This document shows, one piece after another, positions 36,660 through 47,877 of a stretch of 64,000 nucleotides of DNA; within the stretch, counting starts at the first letter, position 1, and each line of letters begins with the position of its first letter. The DNA comes from Pseudonocardia sp. CNS-004 (GTDB lineage Bacteria; Actinomycetota; Actinomycetes; Mycobacteriales; Pseudonocardiaceae): contig MKJV01000079.1 of assembly GCA_001942185.1 (NCBI GenBank), positions 278,001-342,000 on the forward strand. The letters are read 5' to 3'. The notes beneath the pieces are model-generated. The model had not been told where the DNA came from and did not search any database. It saw only the letters and a list, made by a program, of their open reading frames with translations. The position numbers and the translations under genes were made by a program.

Positions 36660-37481
36660 GTGCTCGGAAACGCACTGATCGGACTACGGGAGGGCCTCGA
36701 GGCCGGCCTCGTGGTCAGCATCCTCGTCGCGTTCCTGGTACGCACCGACCGGCGCTCCGAGCTGCCCAAGGTCTGGCTCGGGGTGGGGATCGCGGTCGCG
36801 ATCAGCATCGGCGTCACGCTCGCGCTCGCACTCGCGCAGCAGCAGCTGACGTTCGAGGCGCAGGAGCTCTTCGGCGGCGGACTGTCGATCATCGCGGTCG
36901 GCTTCGTCACGTGGATGATCTTCTGGATGCGGCGGGCGGCCCGCTCGATCTCGGCCGAGCTGCGCGGAAGGCTCGAGGGCGCACTCGCGATGGGGCCTGC
37001 CGCCGTGGTCGTGATGGCCGCGCTCGCCGTCGGCCGGGAGGGTCTCGAGACCGCGCTGTTCTTCTTCACCGCGGCCAGGGCCGCCGGTGAGACGGCCCAG
37101 CCGCTGATCGGGTTCCTCATCGGGATCGCGATCGCGATCGTGCTCGCCTACCTCATCTACCGGGGCGCGGTCAGCCTCGACCTCGGCCGCTTCTTCACCA
37201 CCACCGGAATGCTGCTGATCTTCGTCGCCGCCGGGATCCTCGCCTACGGGGTGCACGACCTGCAGGAAGCCGGGGTCGTGCCGGGGCTCACCACCCTCGC
37301 CTTCGACGTGAGCGCCGCCGTCCCACCGGACTCCTGGTACGGCACCCTGCTCAAGGGAATCTTCAACTTCTCGCCGCAGACCACGGTGGCCGAGGCCATC
37401 GTCTGGGTGGCATACGTGGCGGTCGTCCTCCCGCTCTTCCTCCGCCCCCAACGGGCCCGCGCCGCGACTCCCACCACCTGA
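36660..37481 (+). CDS. efeU: EfeU ferrous iron permease (FTR1 family)
   Basis: 273-residue, seven-helix inner-membrane iron permease. The two family REGLE motifs are present: LIGLREGLEAGLVV near residue 8 and VGREGLETALFFF near 122; both supply iron-ligating glutamates. GTG 36660 follows GGGAGCAAGGT. It opens an efeUOB operon: 17 bp to efeO, and efeO overlaps efeB. Confidence 0.95.
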   Translation: MLGNALIGLREGLEAGLVVSILVAFLVRTDRRSELPKVWLGVGIAVAISIGVTLALALAQQQLTFEAQELFGGGLSIIAVGFVTWMIFWMRRAARSISAELRGRLEGALAMGPAAVVVMAALAVGREGLETALFFFTAARAAGETAQPLIGFLIGIAIAIVLAYLIYRGAVSLDLGRFFTTTGMLLIFVAAGILAYGVHDLQEAGVVPGLTTLAFDVSAAVPPDSWYGTLLKGIFNFSPQTTVAEAIVWVAYVAVVLPLFLRPQRARAATPTT

Positions 37482-37498
37482 TCCGCTCGAGGAGCACC

Positions 37499-38645
37499 AT
37501 GTCCCGCACGTCCCGCGTCGCGGTCCTACTGACCGCATCAGCCGCACTCGCGGCCTGCACCAGCACCGCACCCCCCAGCGGTGGCGGCGATGCCGCGGGC
37601 GGAGGCGGCCCGATCGCCGTCACGGCCGCCGACGACAGCTGCCAGGTCGCCGCCGCGGAAGCACCGGCGGGCACCATCACGTTCTCCGTGCGCAACACCG
37701 GCAACAAGATCACCGAGTTCTACCTCTACGGCACCGGCGACCGGATCATGGGCGAGGTCGAGAACATCGGCCCCGGCCTCACCCGCGACCTCATCGTCGA
37801 GGTTCCCGACGGCGGCAGCTACACCACCGCGTGCAAGCCGGGCATGGTCGGCGACGGCATCCGCGCACCGTTCACGGTCACCGGCTCCGCCACCCGGTCC
37901 GTCGACGAGAACACCCGCCTCGCCGAGGCCACCGCCGGCTACCACCGCTGGGTCACCTCCCAGATCGAGGCGCTCGTGCCGAAGACCCAGGAGTTCGTCG
38001 ACGCCGTCAAGGGCGGGCGACGTCGCCACCGCACAGGCGCTGTTCCCCGTCGCGCGCACCTACTGGGAGCGGATCGAGCCGGTCGCCGAGTCGTTCGGCG
38101 ACATCGACCCGAAGATCGACGGCCGGGAGGACGACGAGCGCGACCCCGGCGTCGAGTTCACCGGCTACCACCGCCTCGAGAAGGACCTGTGGGTCGACGG
38201 CCTGCAGCCCGACTCGCCCGCGATCGCCGACCAGCTGATGGCCGACATCGCGGACCTGCAGTCGCGCGTCACCACGGTCGAGCTCACCCCCGTGCAGCTC
38301 GCGAACGGGGCGAAGGAGCTGCTCGACGAGGTCGCCACCGGCAAGATCACCGGCGAGGAGGACCGCTACTCGCACACCGACCTGTGGGACTTCAAGGCCA
38401 ACGTCGAGGGCTCGCAGGGCGCGGTCGCCGCGCTCCGACCGGTGATCGACGAGAAGGACCCGACGCTCGGCCCGCTGCTCGACGAGCGCTTCGCCGCCGT
38501 CGACGCGCTGCTGGAGGAGTACCGCGAGGGTGACGGCTACCGGCTCTACACCGACCTCACCGAGGACGACATCCGCCGGATGTCCGAAGCGGTCGACGCA
38601 CTCGGCGAGCCGGTCAGCCAGGTCGCGGGGGTCGTCACGTCGTGA
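37499..38645 (+). CDS. efeO: EfeO iron-binding lipoprotein, frameshifted near 38,012
   Basis: About 382 residues. Lipoprotein signal with lipobox LAAC at C20. An N-terminal cupredoxin-like domain (GTITFSVRNTGNKITEFYLYG, DGGSYTTACKPGMVGDG) is followed by the M75 peptidase-like imelysin domain with the ferric-site motif HRLEKDLW and a late YSHTDLWDFKANVEGSQGAV. One extra G at AAGGGCGGGCGAC shifts the frame between the domains. It delivers iron to EfeU at the cell surface. Confidence 0.93.
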
Positions 38646-39876
38646 CTGGAAGGCTCTCTCGGCGGCGGCTGCTCGGCTGGGCGGGCGCCGGGGCGGCACT
38701 CGCCGGAGCGGGCACCGTCTCGGCCTGCTCGGCCACCGCCACGCCCGTCGCGAGATGGTCATCCCGTTCCGCGGCGAACGGCAGGCCGGCATCGTCACGC
38801 CGGCGCAGGACCGGCTGCACTTCGTCGCGCTCGACCTCACCACCGACGACCGCGAGCGCGTGCGTGCCCTGCTGCAGAAGTGGACGACCGCGGCCGAGCG
38901 CATGACCGCGGGCGCGGAGACCGCACCGGGCGGCGCCGTCGGGGGCAACCCGGAGGCCCCGCCCGCCGACACCGGCGAGGCCCTCGGGCTGCCGGCCGCG
39001 TCGCTCACGCTGACCTTCGGCCTCGGACCGGGCTTCTTCGACAAGCTCGGCATCGACCCGGCACTCCGCCCACCCGGGCTGGCCGAGCTGCCCCGGTTCA
39101 CCCTCGACCAGCTCGACCCCGCCCTCTCCGGCGGCGACCTGTGCATCCAGGCCTGCGCCGACGACCCGCAGGTCGCCGTGCACGCCGTGCGCAACCTCGT
39201 GCGGATCGGGTTCGGCACCACGGCCGTGCGCTGGTCGCAGCTCGGATTCGGGCGCACTTCGTCGACGTCCACCACGCAGGCCACACCGCGCAACCTCTTC
39301 GGCTTCAAGGACGGCACCCGCAACCTCAAGGCCGAGGACGGCCCCGAGCTGGACCGGCACGTGTGGGTGCAGCCCGGCGACGACCCGGCGTGGCTCGCGG
39401 GCGGCACCTACCTCGTGGCCCGCCGGATCCGGATGCACATCGAGATCTGGGACCGCACGTCGCTCACCGAGCAGGAGGTGATCGTCGGGCGGACGAAGGG
39501 CGAGGGCGCCCCGCTCGGCGCCACCGCCGAGTTCGACGCGGCCGACTTCGCCGCCGTCGGCCCCGACGGCGAGCCGCGCATCGGGGAGGTCGCACACATC
39601 CGCCTGGCCTCGGCCGAGGCGCTGGGCGGCGTGCGGATCCTGCGCCGCGGGTACAACTTCGTCGACGGCAGCGACGGCCAGGGCCACCTGAACGCCGGCC
39701 TGTTCTTCGTGGCGTTCATGCGCGACCCGCACGCCCAGTTCGTGCCGATGCAGCGTGCGCTGGCCAACAACGACGTGATGATGGAGTACATCGAGCACAC
39801 GGGCTCCGCGGTCTTCGCCTGCCCGCCCGGCCTCGCCGACGGCCAGTACTGGGCCCAGCCCCTCCTCGAGGCCTGA
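38642..39876 (+). CDS. efeB: EfeB DyP-type haem peroxidase, frameshifted near 38,750
   Basis: About 411 residues, exported by Tat: signal LSRRRLLGWAGAGAALAGAG. After a one-base loss the mature part resumes at EMVIPFRGERQAGIVTPAQ. The DyP core has FGFKDGTRNLKAED (GxxDG catalytic aspartate), the proximal-haem region around HIRLASAEALGG and RRGYNFVDGSD. It oxidises ferrous iron or removes iron from haem next to EfeO. GTG 38642 overlaps the efeO stop (GTGA). Confidence 0.94.
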
Positions 39877-39917
39877 CCCCTGGCCGCCCGCAGAGCGCGA
39901 CTCGCGCGCGTCCAGAG

Positions 39918-39958
39918 CGCGACTCGCGGGGGATGTGGGCCCCATCCCGCGAGTCGCG
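39918..39958. repeat. CGCGACTCGCGGG palindrome between convergent genes
   Basis: Perfect 13-base arms at 39918-39930 and 39946-39958. Extra copies of GCGACTCGCG or GCGAGTCGCGG lie at about 39896, 39979 and 39998, filling the whole 39890-40005 gap between efeB and the transglycosylase gene. This is the clearest member of the window's GCGACTCG family and a likely bidirectional terminator. Confidence 0.75.
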
Positions 39959-40005
39959 GTCTACGTGTGTGCGAGTCGCGGTCTGCGTGCGCGTGTGTCG
40001 CGGGG

Positions 40006-40779
40006 TCAGGCTGCGGTGGCCTCGGTGTAGCGGTCGGCGGCTGCCCAGACGAGGCGGGCGTAGTCGACCGAACTGTTGTACGTGAGCACGCCTGCCCACC
40101 AGCCCTGGCCGCTGGCGGTGTCGCGGCCGTCGGCGCAGAGGTAGCGGGCCGCGGCCAGTGCGGCGTCGTCGAGCTGTTGCGGGTCGCGCACACCGTCGCC
40201 GTTGCCGTCGGCGCCGTAGACGGCCCACGTGGTCGGCAGGAACTGCATGGGGCCGACGGCCCGGTCGAACGTGGTGTCGCCGTCGAGGCGGCCGCCGTCG
40301 GTATCGCGGATCTCGCGCACGCCGGCGGAACCGTCGAGCGGAACCCCGATGATCGACGGGCGGGCGACGCCGTCGGTGTCGACGGTGGCGCCGCCGTAGC
40401 GCCCGTGGTCGGACTCGACGCGCCCGATCCCGGCGATCGTGCTCCACGACAAGCGGCAGTCCGGGGTGTCGGTGCGCTGTGCCAGCTCGGCGGCCGCGTA
40501 CGCGCTCAACGCCCTGACGGGCACCCCGCTGCGCTCCGCGGCCGACTCGGACCAGGCGGCGACGTCGACGCCCCGCTCCAGCGGCGGCGGTTGGGGCACC
40601 GGGGTGTTGGGGTCGACGGGTGCGGCGGTGAGGCCGTCGCCGCGCTGGGGGCGCTCGGGCCGGTCATCGCGGGTGCCGCGGAACGAGAGGACCGAGACCC
40701 CGACGAGGACGATCATCGTCATGACCCCGAGTACGGCGACTGCGATCGCGACGGCCTGGGACCGACGAGCTGGGCTCAC
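40006..40779 (-). CDS. lytic murein transglycosylase (MltB/GH103-like)
   Basis: 257 residues. A signal-anchor helix, VAIAVAVLGVMTMIVLVGVSV (10-30), is followed by a proline-rich linker and an SLT-type domain with the catalytic glutamate in GIGRVESDHGRYGG, then SIIGVPLDGS, FDRAVGPMQFLPTTW and the GDGVRDPQQLDDAALAAARYLC tail. It cleaves peptidoglycan outside the membrane. GTG 40779 lies 9 bp from the mazG stop, so it may be expressed with mazG. Confidence 0.88.
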   Translation of the reverse strand: MSPARRSQAVAIAVAVLGVMTMIVLVGVSVLSFRGTRDDRPERPQRGDGLTAAPVDPNTPVPQPPPLERGVDVAAWSESAAERSGVPVRALSAYAAAELAQRTDTPDCRLSWSTIAGIGRVESDHGRYGGATVDTDGVARPSIIGVPLDGSAGVREIRDTDGGRLDGDTTFDRAVGPMQFLPTTWAVYGADGNGDGVRDPQQLDDAALAAARYLCADGRDTASGQGWWAGVLTYNSSVDYARLVWAAADRYTEATAA

Positions 40780-40788
40780 CTGATCAGG

Positions 40789-41736
40789 TTAGCCAGATCC
40801 GGAGGACCAGTAGCGGCGCCACCCGGCGTCGTCGAGTGCGTGCGGGTCGGCGCCGTCGGCGACCGCGGCCCGCTCGGCGGCGCGCACGCTGTCGGCGAAG
40901 CGGCGGGCGGCGGACCGCAGCTCGGCCTCCGGGTCGATCCCGGCGAGCTTCGCCCGCGCGGCCAGCTCGAACAGCTGGTCACCCACGCCCGCGCCGGCCG
41001 GCAGCAGGTCGGAGGGCAGATGGGCGCGGGCGGTGCGGCTGGTGAGCTTCGCGGCGAGCGCGACAGCGGGCTGCCCGAGCGGCACGCCGTCCACGCTGGA
41101 GGCGCGCTGCTTCTCGGCGCGCTTGAGCTCGTCCCAGCGGCGCTCCTGCCGCTCGGCGGTGTCGATCTGCTCGCTGCCGGCGAACACGTGCGGGTGCCGT
41201 CCGACGAGTTTTGTGACGAGATCGGCCGCGACGTCGTCGATCGTGAACGGACGGTCGTCGTGCTCTGCGGCGACGCGGGCGTGGAACAGCACCTGCAGCA
41301 GCACGTCGCCCAGCTCCTCGCGGACGGCCTCGCGGTCGCCGTCCTCGATGGCCTGGTAGAGCTCGTAGCACTCCTCGATGAGGTACTGCAGCAGCGACTC
41401 GTGGGTCTGCTCGGCGTCCCAGGGGCAGCCGCCGGGTGAGCGCAGCCGGTCCATCACGGCCACGGCGTCGAGCAGGGCGGCCCCGTCCGGGAGGCCGACG
41501 ACGGCGGCGCCGTCTGCCCGCGCCGGATCGGCGGTCAGCAGTACTTCGGCCGCGCCGTCGTCGCCCCAGCCGTCGGCGCGGACCGCGCCGGTAGCGGCCA
41601 CCACCTCGTCAGGGACGGTGGCGTCGGCGAGCAGGCGCTCGGCTGCCCGCAGTGCCGGGACGGCCGCGGCGGGCAGGACCCCGTTCCACCGCTCCGGCAG
41701 CACGACGACCGTGCGCTGCACGACTCCCGCGGACAC
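40789..41736 (-). CDS. mazG: MazG nucleoside triphosphate pyrophosphohydrolase
   Basis: 315 residues. The all-alpha NTP pyrophosphatase core has DRLRSPGGCPWDAEQTHESL, EECYELYQAI and REELGDVLLQVLFHARVA with the metal-binding EExxE and ExxD helices; a second, degenerate MazG half follows. It removes non-canonical or damaged dNTPs. The N-terminal 90 residues are the actinobacterial extension. The start is GTG 41736, 6 bp after the lipoprotein stop. Confidence 0.93.
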   Translation of the reverse strand: MSAGVVQRTVVVLPERWNGVLPAAAVPALRAAERLLADATVPDEVVAATGAVRADGWGDDGAAEVLLTADPARADGAAVVGLPDGAALLDAVAVMDRLRSPGGCPWDAEQTHESLLQYLIEECYELYQAIEDGDREAVREELGDVLLQVLFHARVAAEHDDRPFTIDDVAADLVTKLVGRHPHVFAGSEQIDTAERQERRWDELKRAEKQRASSVDGVPLGQPAVALAAKLTSRTARAHLPSDLLPAGAGVGDQLFELAARAKLAGIDPEAELRSAARRFADSVRAAERAAVADGADPHALDDAGWRRYWSSGSG

Positions 41737-41742
41737 CGCGGC

Positions 41743-42654
41743 TCAGCTCGCGACGGGCGGCAGGACCAGGCCGACCTGCTGGTCCTCGCCGACGATCCGC
41801 AGCACGATCGGGTCCCACACCCCGTAGCGGGGGTTGACCTTGATGCCCACCTGGTCGGCGGTGGGCTGGAGCAGCCTCCTGCCGATGGCGGCCAGGTTGG
41901 ACTGGCTGATGCTGCTCACCGCGGCGGGGTCGGACGGGGCGTCGGTGCGCCGGTCGACCACCCGCGCGACGATCCACGTGCTCTGCTCCGGGCTGGGCTG
42001 GAACGCGACGACGGCGCCGACCGGCACGCCGAACAGCACGGTGGCCGCGTTCTCCGGCGAGCTCGCCGCGTCGAACGTGGTGGCTCGTGCCGAGGTGCCC
42101 GTGTCGGCGAACAGGGCATCGGCCTCGGCACCGCCTGCCTGCAGCACCGCGGCCTTCGCCTCGGCGTCGGCACGGGAGGTGGCCGCCACGAGGTCGGCGG
42201 TGACCGCGAGCCCGCCGACCACGCGCTGGGCCAGCTGCGCGGCGATCAGGCTGTCCCGCACGGTGTCGCGCAGCACGGGCAGGTCGTACAGGGAGCCGTC
42301 GAGGAGCGCCTCGGCCCCGCCGCTCTCCGCGATCTGGCTGTCGACCTGGGCATCCGTGACGACGATGCCCTCCTCCGCGGCGCGGCGGGCGAGCAGGTCG
42401 TGCATGACGGCACGCGTGACGATGCTGCGGGCGATGTCGGCGGTGGATCCGCCCTGCGCCGTGAGCTGTGCGACCAGGTCCTTCTTGGCCAGCACCGAGT
42501 CGAGCTGGGTCTGGACCTGTTCGAGCGGGATCGCGTTGTCCCCGATGAACACGGCCGTGCCCGCTTGGGTCGGCCCACCGCACCCACTGATCACTGCGCC
42601 GATGACGGCGACGGCCGCCACGACACGTCCCACCTGCATGCGCACGACCGACAC
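41743..42654 (-). CDS. SurA-like lipoprotein (parvulin/SurA N-terminal domain)
   Basis: 303 residues. The lipoprotein signal ends in VISGC with C25. The SurA_N chaperone helix pattern includes GDNAIPLEQVQTQLDSVL, ARSIVTRAVMHDLLARRAAEEGIVVTDAQVD and a terminal LQPTADQVGIKVNPRYGVWDP. The latter is typical of the actinobacterial lipoprotein encoded beside mazG/mfd. It acts outside the membrane in protein folding. It lies in one operon with mazG (6-bp gap). Confidence 0.88.
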   Translation of the reverse strand: MSVVRMQVGRVVAAVAVIGAVISGCGGPTQAGTAVFIGDNAIPLEQVQTQLDSVLAKKDLVAQLTAQGGSTADIARSIVTRAVMHDLLARRAAEEGIVVTDAQVDSQIAESGGAEALLDGSLYDLPVLRDTVRDSLIAAQLAQRVVGGLAVTADLVAATSRADAEAKAAVLQAGGAEADALFADTGTSARATTFDAASSPENAATVLFGVPVGAVVAFQPSPEQSTWIVARVVDRRTDAPSDPAAVSSISQSNLAAIGRRLLQPTADQVGIKVNPRYGVWDPIVLRIVGEDQQVGLVLPPVAS

Positions 42655-42694
42655 CCTCTCACGCCCTGCGTGAGGCCCGGATCAGAGGCCCGGG

Positions 42695-43210
42695 TCAGAG
42701 GTCGGCCTGGACCACGAGCGTCGAGCACACCTTGTCGGCGAACGTCTGCCTCCGCTCGTCCCACAGCGGCCAGAGGTAGCCGATCCCGAGGGGCATCCCG
42801 TCGAGAAGGTGGGCGATCTGGCGCCCGATCGCCCGGCCGAAACCGACCGGTTCGCCGGAGGCCTCGCCGACCAGCCGCGTGCCGAGCACGGTCTTGCCGA
42901 GGCTCTGCCCGGATCGGCCCTGCCGGTACCCGCTGTTCCAGACGAGGTATGCGAGACCGACGACCGCGGCTCCCGGGAAGACGACGCGGATCACCGCGTC
43001 GTCCCGGCTCGCCAGCGCCGCGATCAGCACGACGGCCAGCAGCCCGCCCGGTATGCCGATGTCGATCAGGAAGCCACCGACCCGCTGGCCGTACGTCGCG
43101 ACGATCGGGAAGCCGTACTGCGCGGGCGGCTGGGGGCGGGTGGCCCACCCGGGCCTTCCCGACCGTCCGAATGTGTTGGCTCGGTCTCCGGCAGGGGATC
43201 GGGCACGCAT
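42695..43210 (-). CDS. RDD-family membrane protein
   Basis: 171 residues with three helices: VGGFLIDIGIPGGLLAVVLIAAL, IRVVFPGAAVVGLAYLVWNSG and the final IAHLLDGMPLGIGYLWPL. The RDD arginine and aspartates lie in QRVGGFLIDIG; the RQGRSGQSLGKTVLGTRLV loop is family-typical. RDD proteins are proposed ion antiporters or accessory membrane proteins. It sits 40 bp upstream of the SurA-like lipoprotein gene on the same strand. Confidence 0.87.
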   Translation of the reverse strand: MRARSPAGDRANTFGRSGRPGWATRPQPPAQYGFPIVATYGQRVGGFLIDIGIPGGLLAVVLIAALASRDDAVIRVVFPGAAVVGLAYLVWNSGYRQGRSGQSLGKTVLGTRLVGEASGEPVGFGRAIGRQIAHLLDGMPLGIGYLWPLWDERRQTFADKVCSTLVVQADL

Positions 43211-43319
43211 GTCTCCCGGCGGGCGTCATGCCCGTCCGGACCGGTCCCGGAGGGCTCCAGCCTGTTGATCGTCTGCGCGGGCCGTCCGTTACTCCGCGCA
43301 GGTGACCGGATGCAGGCCG

Positions 43320-46300
43320 TCAGACCCGCGCGGGGGCGAGAAGGTCCGTCAGGAGCTTCGTGCACCACTCCAACAGAGCAACGTCCCGCAGTGGCGCGGC
43401 CCCGACCCGACCACTCTCCGTAGGTTTCGGGAGGGTGACGAGCTTGGCGGCGGGCTTGTACGCCGCCTTCGGGTGAAGTCGCTTGAGCCGCAGCTGCGCC
43501 GAGTCGGGCAGCTCGACGGGCCCGACCCGGATGCCGGCGCCGGCCGCGGCCACCTCGGCGACGCCGAGCGTCCGGCAGGTCTGGCGGAACGCCGCCACGG
43601 CGAGCAGGTTGCGGACCGCGGTGGGCGGCTCGCCGTAGCGGTCGGTGAGCTCCTCGACGATCGCGTCGAGGGCCGCGCCGTCCGGGGCCTCGGCGATCTT
43701 GCGGTAGACCTCGAGCCGCAGCCGCTCACCGGTGACGTAGTCGTGCGGCACGTGCGCGTCGATCGGCAGGTCGACGCGCACGTCGGCCAGCTGCTGCTCC
43801 TCCTCGCCCTCGCCCGCGCCCGCCTGCTTGCGGAACGCCGCGACGGCCTCGCCGACCAGCCGGATGTAGAGGTCGAACCCGACGCCCGCGATGTGCCCGG
43901 ACTGCTCGGCTCCCAGGATGTTGCCCGCACCGCGGATCTCGAGGTCCTTCATGGCGACGGCCGCGCCGGAGCCGAGGTCGGAGTGCTGCGCGATCGTGGC
44001 GAGCCGGTCGTGGGCGGTCTCGGTGAGCGGGTGCTCGGGCGGGAACAGGAAGTAGGCGTAGCCGCGCTCCCGGCCACGGCCGACCCGGCCGCGCAGCTGG
44101 TGCAGCTGCGAGAGCCCGAGCGTGTCGGAGCGCTCGACGACCAGTGTGTTGGCGTTGGAGATGTCGAGACCGTTCTCGACGATCGTGGTGCAGACCAGGA
44201 CGTCGTACTCCTTGTGCCAGAACCCGCCCACCGTGCGTTCCAGCAGGTCTTCGTTCATCTGGCCGTGTGCGATGGCCACCCGTGCCTCCGGCACGAGGTC
44301 CTGGATCTTGCGCGCGGCCCGGTCGATCGACGAGACCCGGTTGTGCACGTAGAACACCTGGCCGTCGCGCAGCAGCTCGCGGCGGATCGCGGCGGTGACC
44401 TGCTTGTCGTCGTACGCGCCGACGTAGGTGAGCGTGGGGTGGCGGTCCTCGGGCGGGGTGGCGATCGTCGACATCTCCCGGATCCCGGCGAGGCTCATCT
44501 CCAGCGTGCGCGGGATCGGGGTGGCCGAGAGCGTCAGCACGTCGACGTAGGTGCGCAGCGCCGTGATGTGTTCCTTGTGCTCCACGCCGAAGCGCTGCTC
44601 CTCGTCGACGATCACGAGGCCGAGGTCCTTCCAGCGCACGCCGGTCTGCAGCAGGCGGTGGGTGCCGACCACGACGTCGACGGTGCCGTCGGCGAGACCC
44701 TCGATCGTCTGCTTCGCCTCGATGTTGTCGGTGAACCGCGACAGGCCCTTGACGGTGACGGGGAAGGCGCGCATCCGGTCGGCGAAGGTCTGCAGGTGCT
44801 GGGTGGCGAGCAGCGTGGTGGGCACCAGCACCGCCACCTGCTTGCGTCCTGCACGGCCTTGAACGCCGCGCGGACGGCGATCTCGGTCTTGCCGAACCCG
44901 ACGTCCCCGGAGATCACCCGGTCCATCGGGACCGGCCGCTCCATGTCCTGCTTGACCTCCTCGATGGCCGCGAGCTGGTCGGGCGTCTCGGTGTACGGGA
45001 ACGCGTCCTCCATCTCCCGCTGCCACGGGGTGTCCTTGCCGAACGCGTGCCCCGGGGAGGACTGGCGCGCCGCGTACAGCTGCACCAGCTGCGCGGCGAT
45101 CTGCCGGACGGCCTTGCGCGCGCGTCCCTTGGTCTTGGCCCAGTCGGCGCCACCGAGCTTGTTGAGGGCGGGCACCTCGCCGCCGACGTAACGGCTGACC
45201 TCGTCGAGCGCGTCGGTGGGGACGAACAGGCGGTCGGCGGGCTGGCCGCGCTTCGAGCTGGCGTACTCCAGCACCAGGTACTCGCGGGTGGCGCCGCCGA
45301 CCGTGCGTTCCCGCATCTCGACGAACCGGCCGATGCCGTGCTGGGAGTGCACGACGTAGTCGCCGGGCTGCAGTGTGACCAGGTCGACGGCGTTGCGCCG
45401 CCGCGACGCGAGCTTGCGCGGCTCCGAGCCCGCGGCCCGGTTGCCGGTGAGGTCGGCCTCGGTGAGCACGACGATCCCGCCCGCGGTGAAGCCCTCGGTG
45501 AGGCGTCCGCACGTGACGGTGACCAGGCCCGGCTCCGGGGCGCCGACGAGCTCCTCGACGAGCTTGGCCGGCACGTCCGCCTCGCGCAGCTGCTCCAGTG
45601 AACGCTGCGCGGTGCCGTGGCCTGCGACGACGAGCACGGCGATGCCGCCGGTGACGACGTGGGCACGCAGGTCCACGAGCGCGCGGTCGATGTCGCCGCG
45701 GTAGCTCTCCACCTCGTGCACGGCGGGCGCGAGCACGTCCTCGCGGCCGGACACCAGCGGGCTCAACGTCACGACCGGCCGGCCGGTGGCCGACGCGTGC
45801 TCCAGCACGTCGCCGAGGTCGCGGTAGGCGGACGCGCCGACGTCGATCGGGGAGTCCCCGCCGACGCCCGCGGCGAACCAGCTCGCCTCCAGGAACTCCT
45901 GCCCGGTCCGGACCAGGTCGGCGCTGCGGGTGCGGATGCGCTCGGGGTCGGCGAGCAACACCGCCGACCCGGCCGGCAGCAGGTCGGTGAGCAGCTCCAG
46001 CTCGCCCCCGACGAGCGCCGGTACCAGCGACTCCATGCCTTCGCTCGGGATGCCCTGGGCGAGGTGCTCCAGGAGCTCGCGCAGCTGCGGGTTGTTCTCG
46101 TGGACCCGTGCGAGCGCCGCGGCCCGCTCCCGCACCGGCTCGGTGAGCAGCAGCTCCCGGCAGCCCGGTGCGAGCAGCTCCTCGACGGGTGCGACGGAGC
46201 GCTGGTCGGCCACGGAGAACGAGCGCAGCTCGCTCACCTCGTCGCCCCAGAACTCGACGCGCACCGGGTGCTCCGCCGTGGGCGGGAAGACGTCGACGAT

Positions 46301-46873
46301 CCCGCCGCGCACGGCGAACTCGCCACGGGCGGTGACCATCTCGACGCGCGCGTACGCCAGCTCGACCAGCCGGACGAGCAGCGCGTCGAAGTCGTGGGTG
46401 TCGCCGACCCGCAGCCGGACCGGGTCGAGGGTGCCGAGACCGGGGGCGATCGGTTGGATGAGGCTGCGCGCCGCCGTGATCACCACCCGCGGGGCCGTCT
46501 CCGGGGCGGCGAGCCGCCGGAAGATCTCCAGGCGCCGCCCCACCGTGTCGGGCCGCGGGGAGAGCCGCTCGTGCGGCAGCGTCTCCCAGGACGGCAGCAC
46601 GGCCACGACGTGCGCCCCGAGCAGGTCGGCGGTGGCTGCCGCGGTGTCCTCGGCCTCGCGGTCGGTGGCCGTGACGACGAGCACGGTGCGGCCGGCACCG
46701 CCGTCGCCCTCCGCGGTGCCGAACGCGGCGGCGAGGAAGGGGCGCAGCGCGGCCGGCCCCTCCACGGCGACGGCGGGCACGTCGAGGGCGCGGGCGTCGC
46801 GGACGGCGTCGGTCACCACGCGCAGATCGGGATCGGACAGGCTGAGGTGCAGGAGACCGGAGAGCTTGGCCAC
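43320..46873 (-). CDS. mfd: transcription-repair coupling factor Mfd, frameshifted near 44,844
   Basis: About 1,185 residues. It removes stalled RNA polymerase and recruits nucleotide excision repair. Order: UvrB-homology region (1-350), RNA-polymerase-interacting domain with [16 protein letters not shown], RecG-type helicase with Walker [18 protein letters not shown] (DEEQ box), [12 protein letters not shown] and [14 protein letters not shown], and a C-terminal TRCF domain. One missing G (GACGCAAGCAG for GACGGCAAGCAG) breaks the frame just after the Walker A helix. The start is GTG 46873. Confidence 0.94.
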
Positions 46874-47049
46874 GATCGAGGAGCCTCGCAGGGTGAGGAG
46901 AAGCGCGCGCAGAACAGACCCCTGCCCGGGACGTTGCCCCCGGTCGGGGTCTTCTCCCAGCTTACGCCCGGGGTCTGGCGCCGGTCGGTCCGGCCGGTCG
47001 CGCCGGATGAGCTCGTGGACGGGCGCACCTGCTGGCAGCATCGAGCGCT

Positions 47050-47841
47050 ATGACCGATCTGTCGAAGCTGCCGCCGGTCGACCCCGAGTTGCCCAACGCC
47101 GCCCGCATGTACGACTACTTCCTGGGCGGGTCGCACAACTTCGCCGCCGACCGGGAAGCCGTCGAGCGGATCAGGGCCGTGATGCCGTTCGCCACGCAGG
47201 TGATCCACGCCAACCGCTACTTCCTCGGCCGCGCCGTGCGGTTCTGCGTGCAGCAGGGGATCGACCAGTTCCTCGACCTCGGCTCCGGCATCCCGACGGC
47301 CGGCAACGTCCACGAGGCGGCCCGGTCCGTGGAGCCGTCCGCGCGGGTCGCCTACGTCGACAACGAACCGGTCACCGTGGCGTCGGCGGCAGCGCTGCTC
47401 GCGGGTGACCCGCTCTCCAGCATCACCGTGGCGGACCTGCGCGCACCCGACACCGTGCTCGGCGCTGCGGGGGTGCGCGACCTCCTCGACCTGTCCCGCC
47501 CGGTCGCGCTGCTGACGGTCTCGGTGATGCAGTTCGTGCACGATGACGCCGAGGCCGCGGACCTGCTCGCGGAGTACCGCAGCCGGCTGGCGCCGGGCAG
47601 CATGCACGTGCTGTCCCACGTGACCGGTGACCACGACGCCACCGAGCTGGCAGCGGCCGAGGACCAGTACCGGGCCACCGCCAACCCCGGCCTGCTGCGC
47701 ACCCGGGAGCAGGTGGCCTCGCTGCTGGGGGACATCGAGCTCGTGGAACCGGGGATCGTGGATGCCACCGAGTGGCGCCCCGACGACATGGCGGGCGCCC
47801 AGCACCGCGGGCTGTGGGCCGCGGTCGGGCGAATCCGTTAG
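47050..47841 (+). CDS. DUF574-type SAM-dependent methyltransferase (first of a tandem pair)
   Basis: 263 residues. Family signature YDYFLGGSHNFAADRE at 21-36, SAM loop QFLDLGSGIPTAGNVHE at 73-89, acidic VAYVDNEPVTV at 100-110 and a terminal TEWRPDD. Nearly the same length and sequence as the next gene, so the pair arose by tandem duplication. It is divergent from mfd over 176 bp. The methyl acceptor of the family is unknown. Confidence 0.9.
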   Translation: MTDLSKLPPVDPELPNAARMYDYFLGGSHNFAADREAVERIRAVMPFATQVIHANRYFLGRAVRFCVQQGIDQFLDLGSGIPTAGNVHEAARSVEPSARVAYVDNEPVTVASAAALLAGDPLSSITVADLRAPDTVLGAAGVRDLLDLSRPVALLTVSVMQFVHDDAEAADLLAEYRSRLAPGSMHVLSHVTGDHDATELAAAEDQYRATANPGLLRTREQVASLLGDIELVEPGIVDATEWRPDDMAGAQHRGLWAAVGRIR

Positions 47842-47877
47842 TGGACCGCGGCCCACTCCACCGGAAACATCACCCGC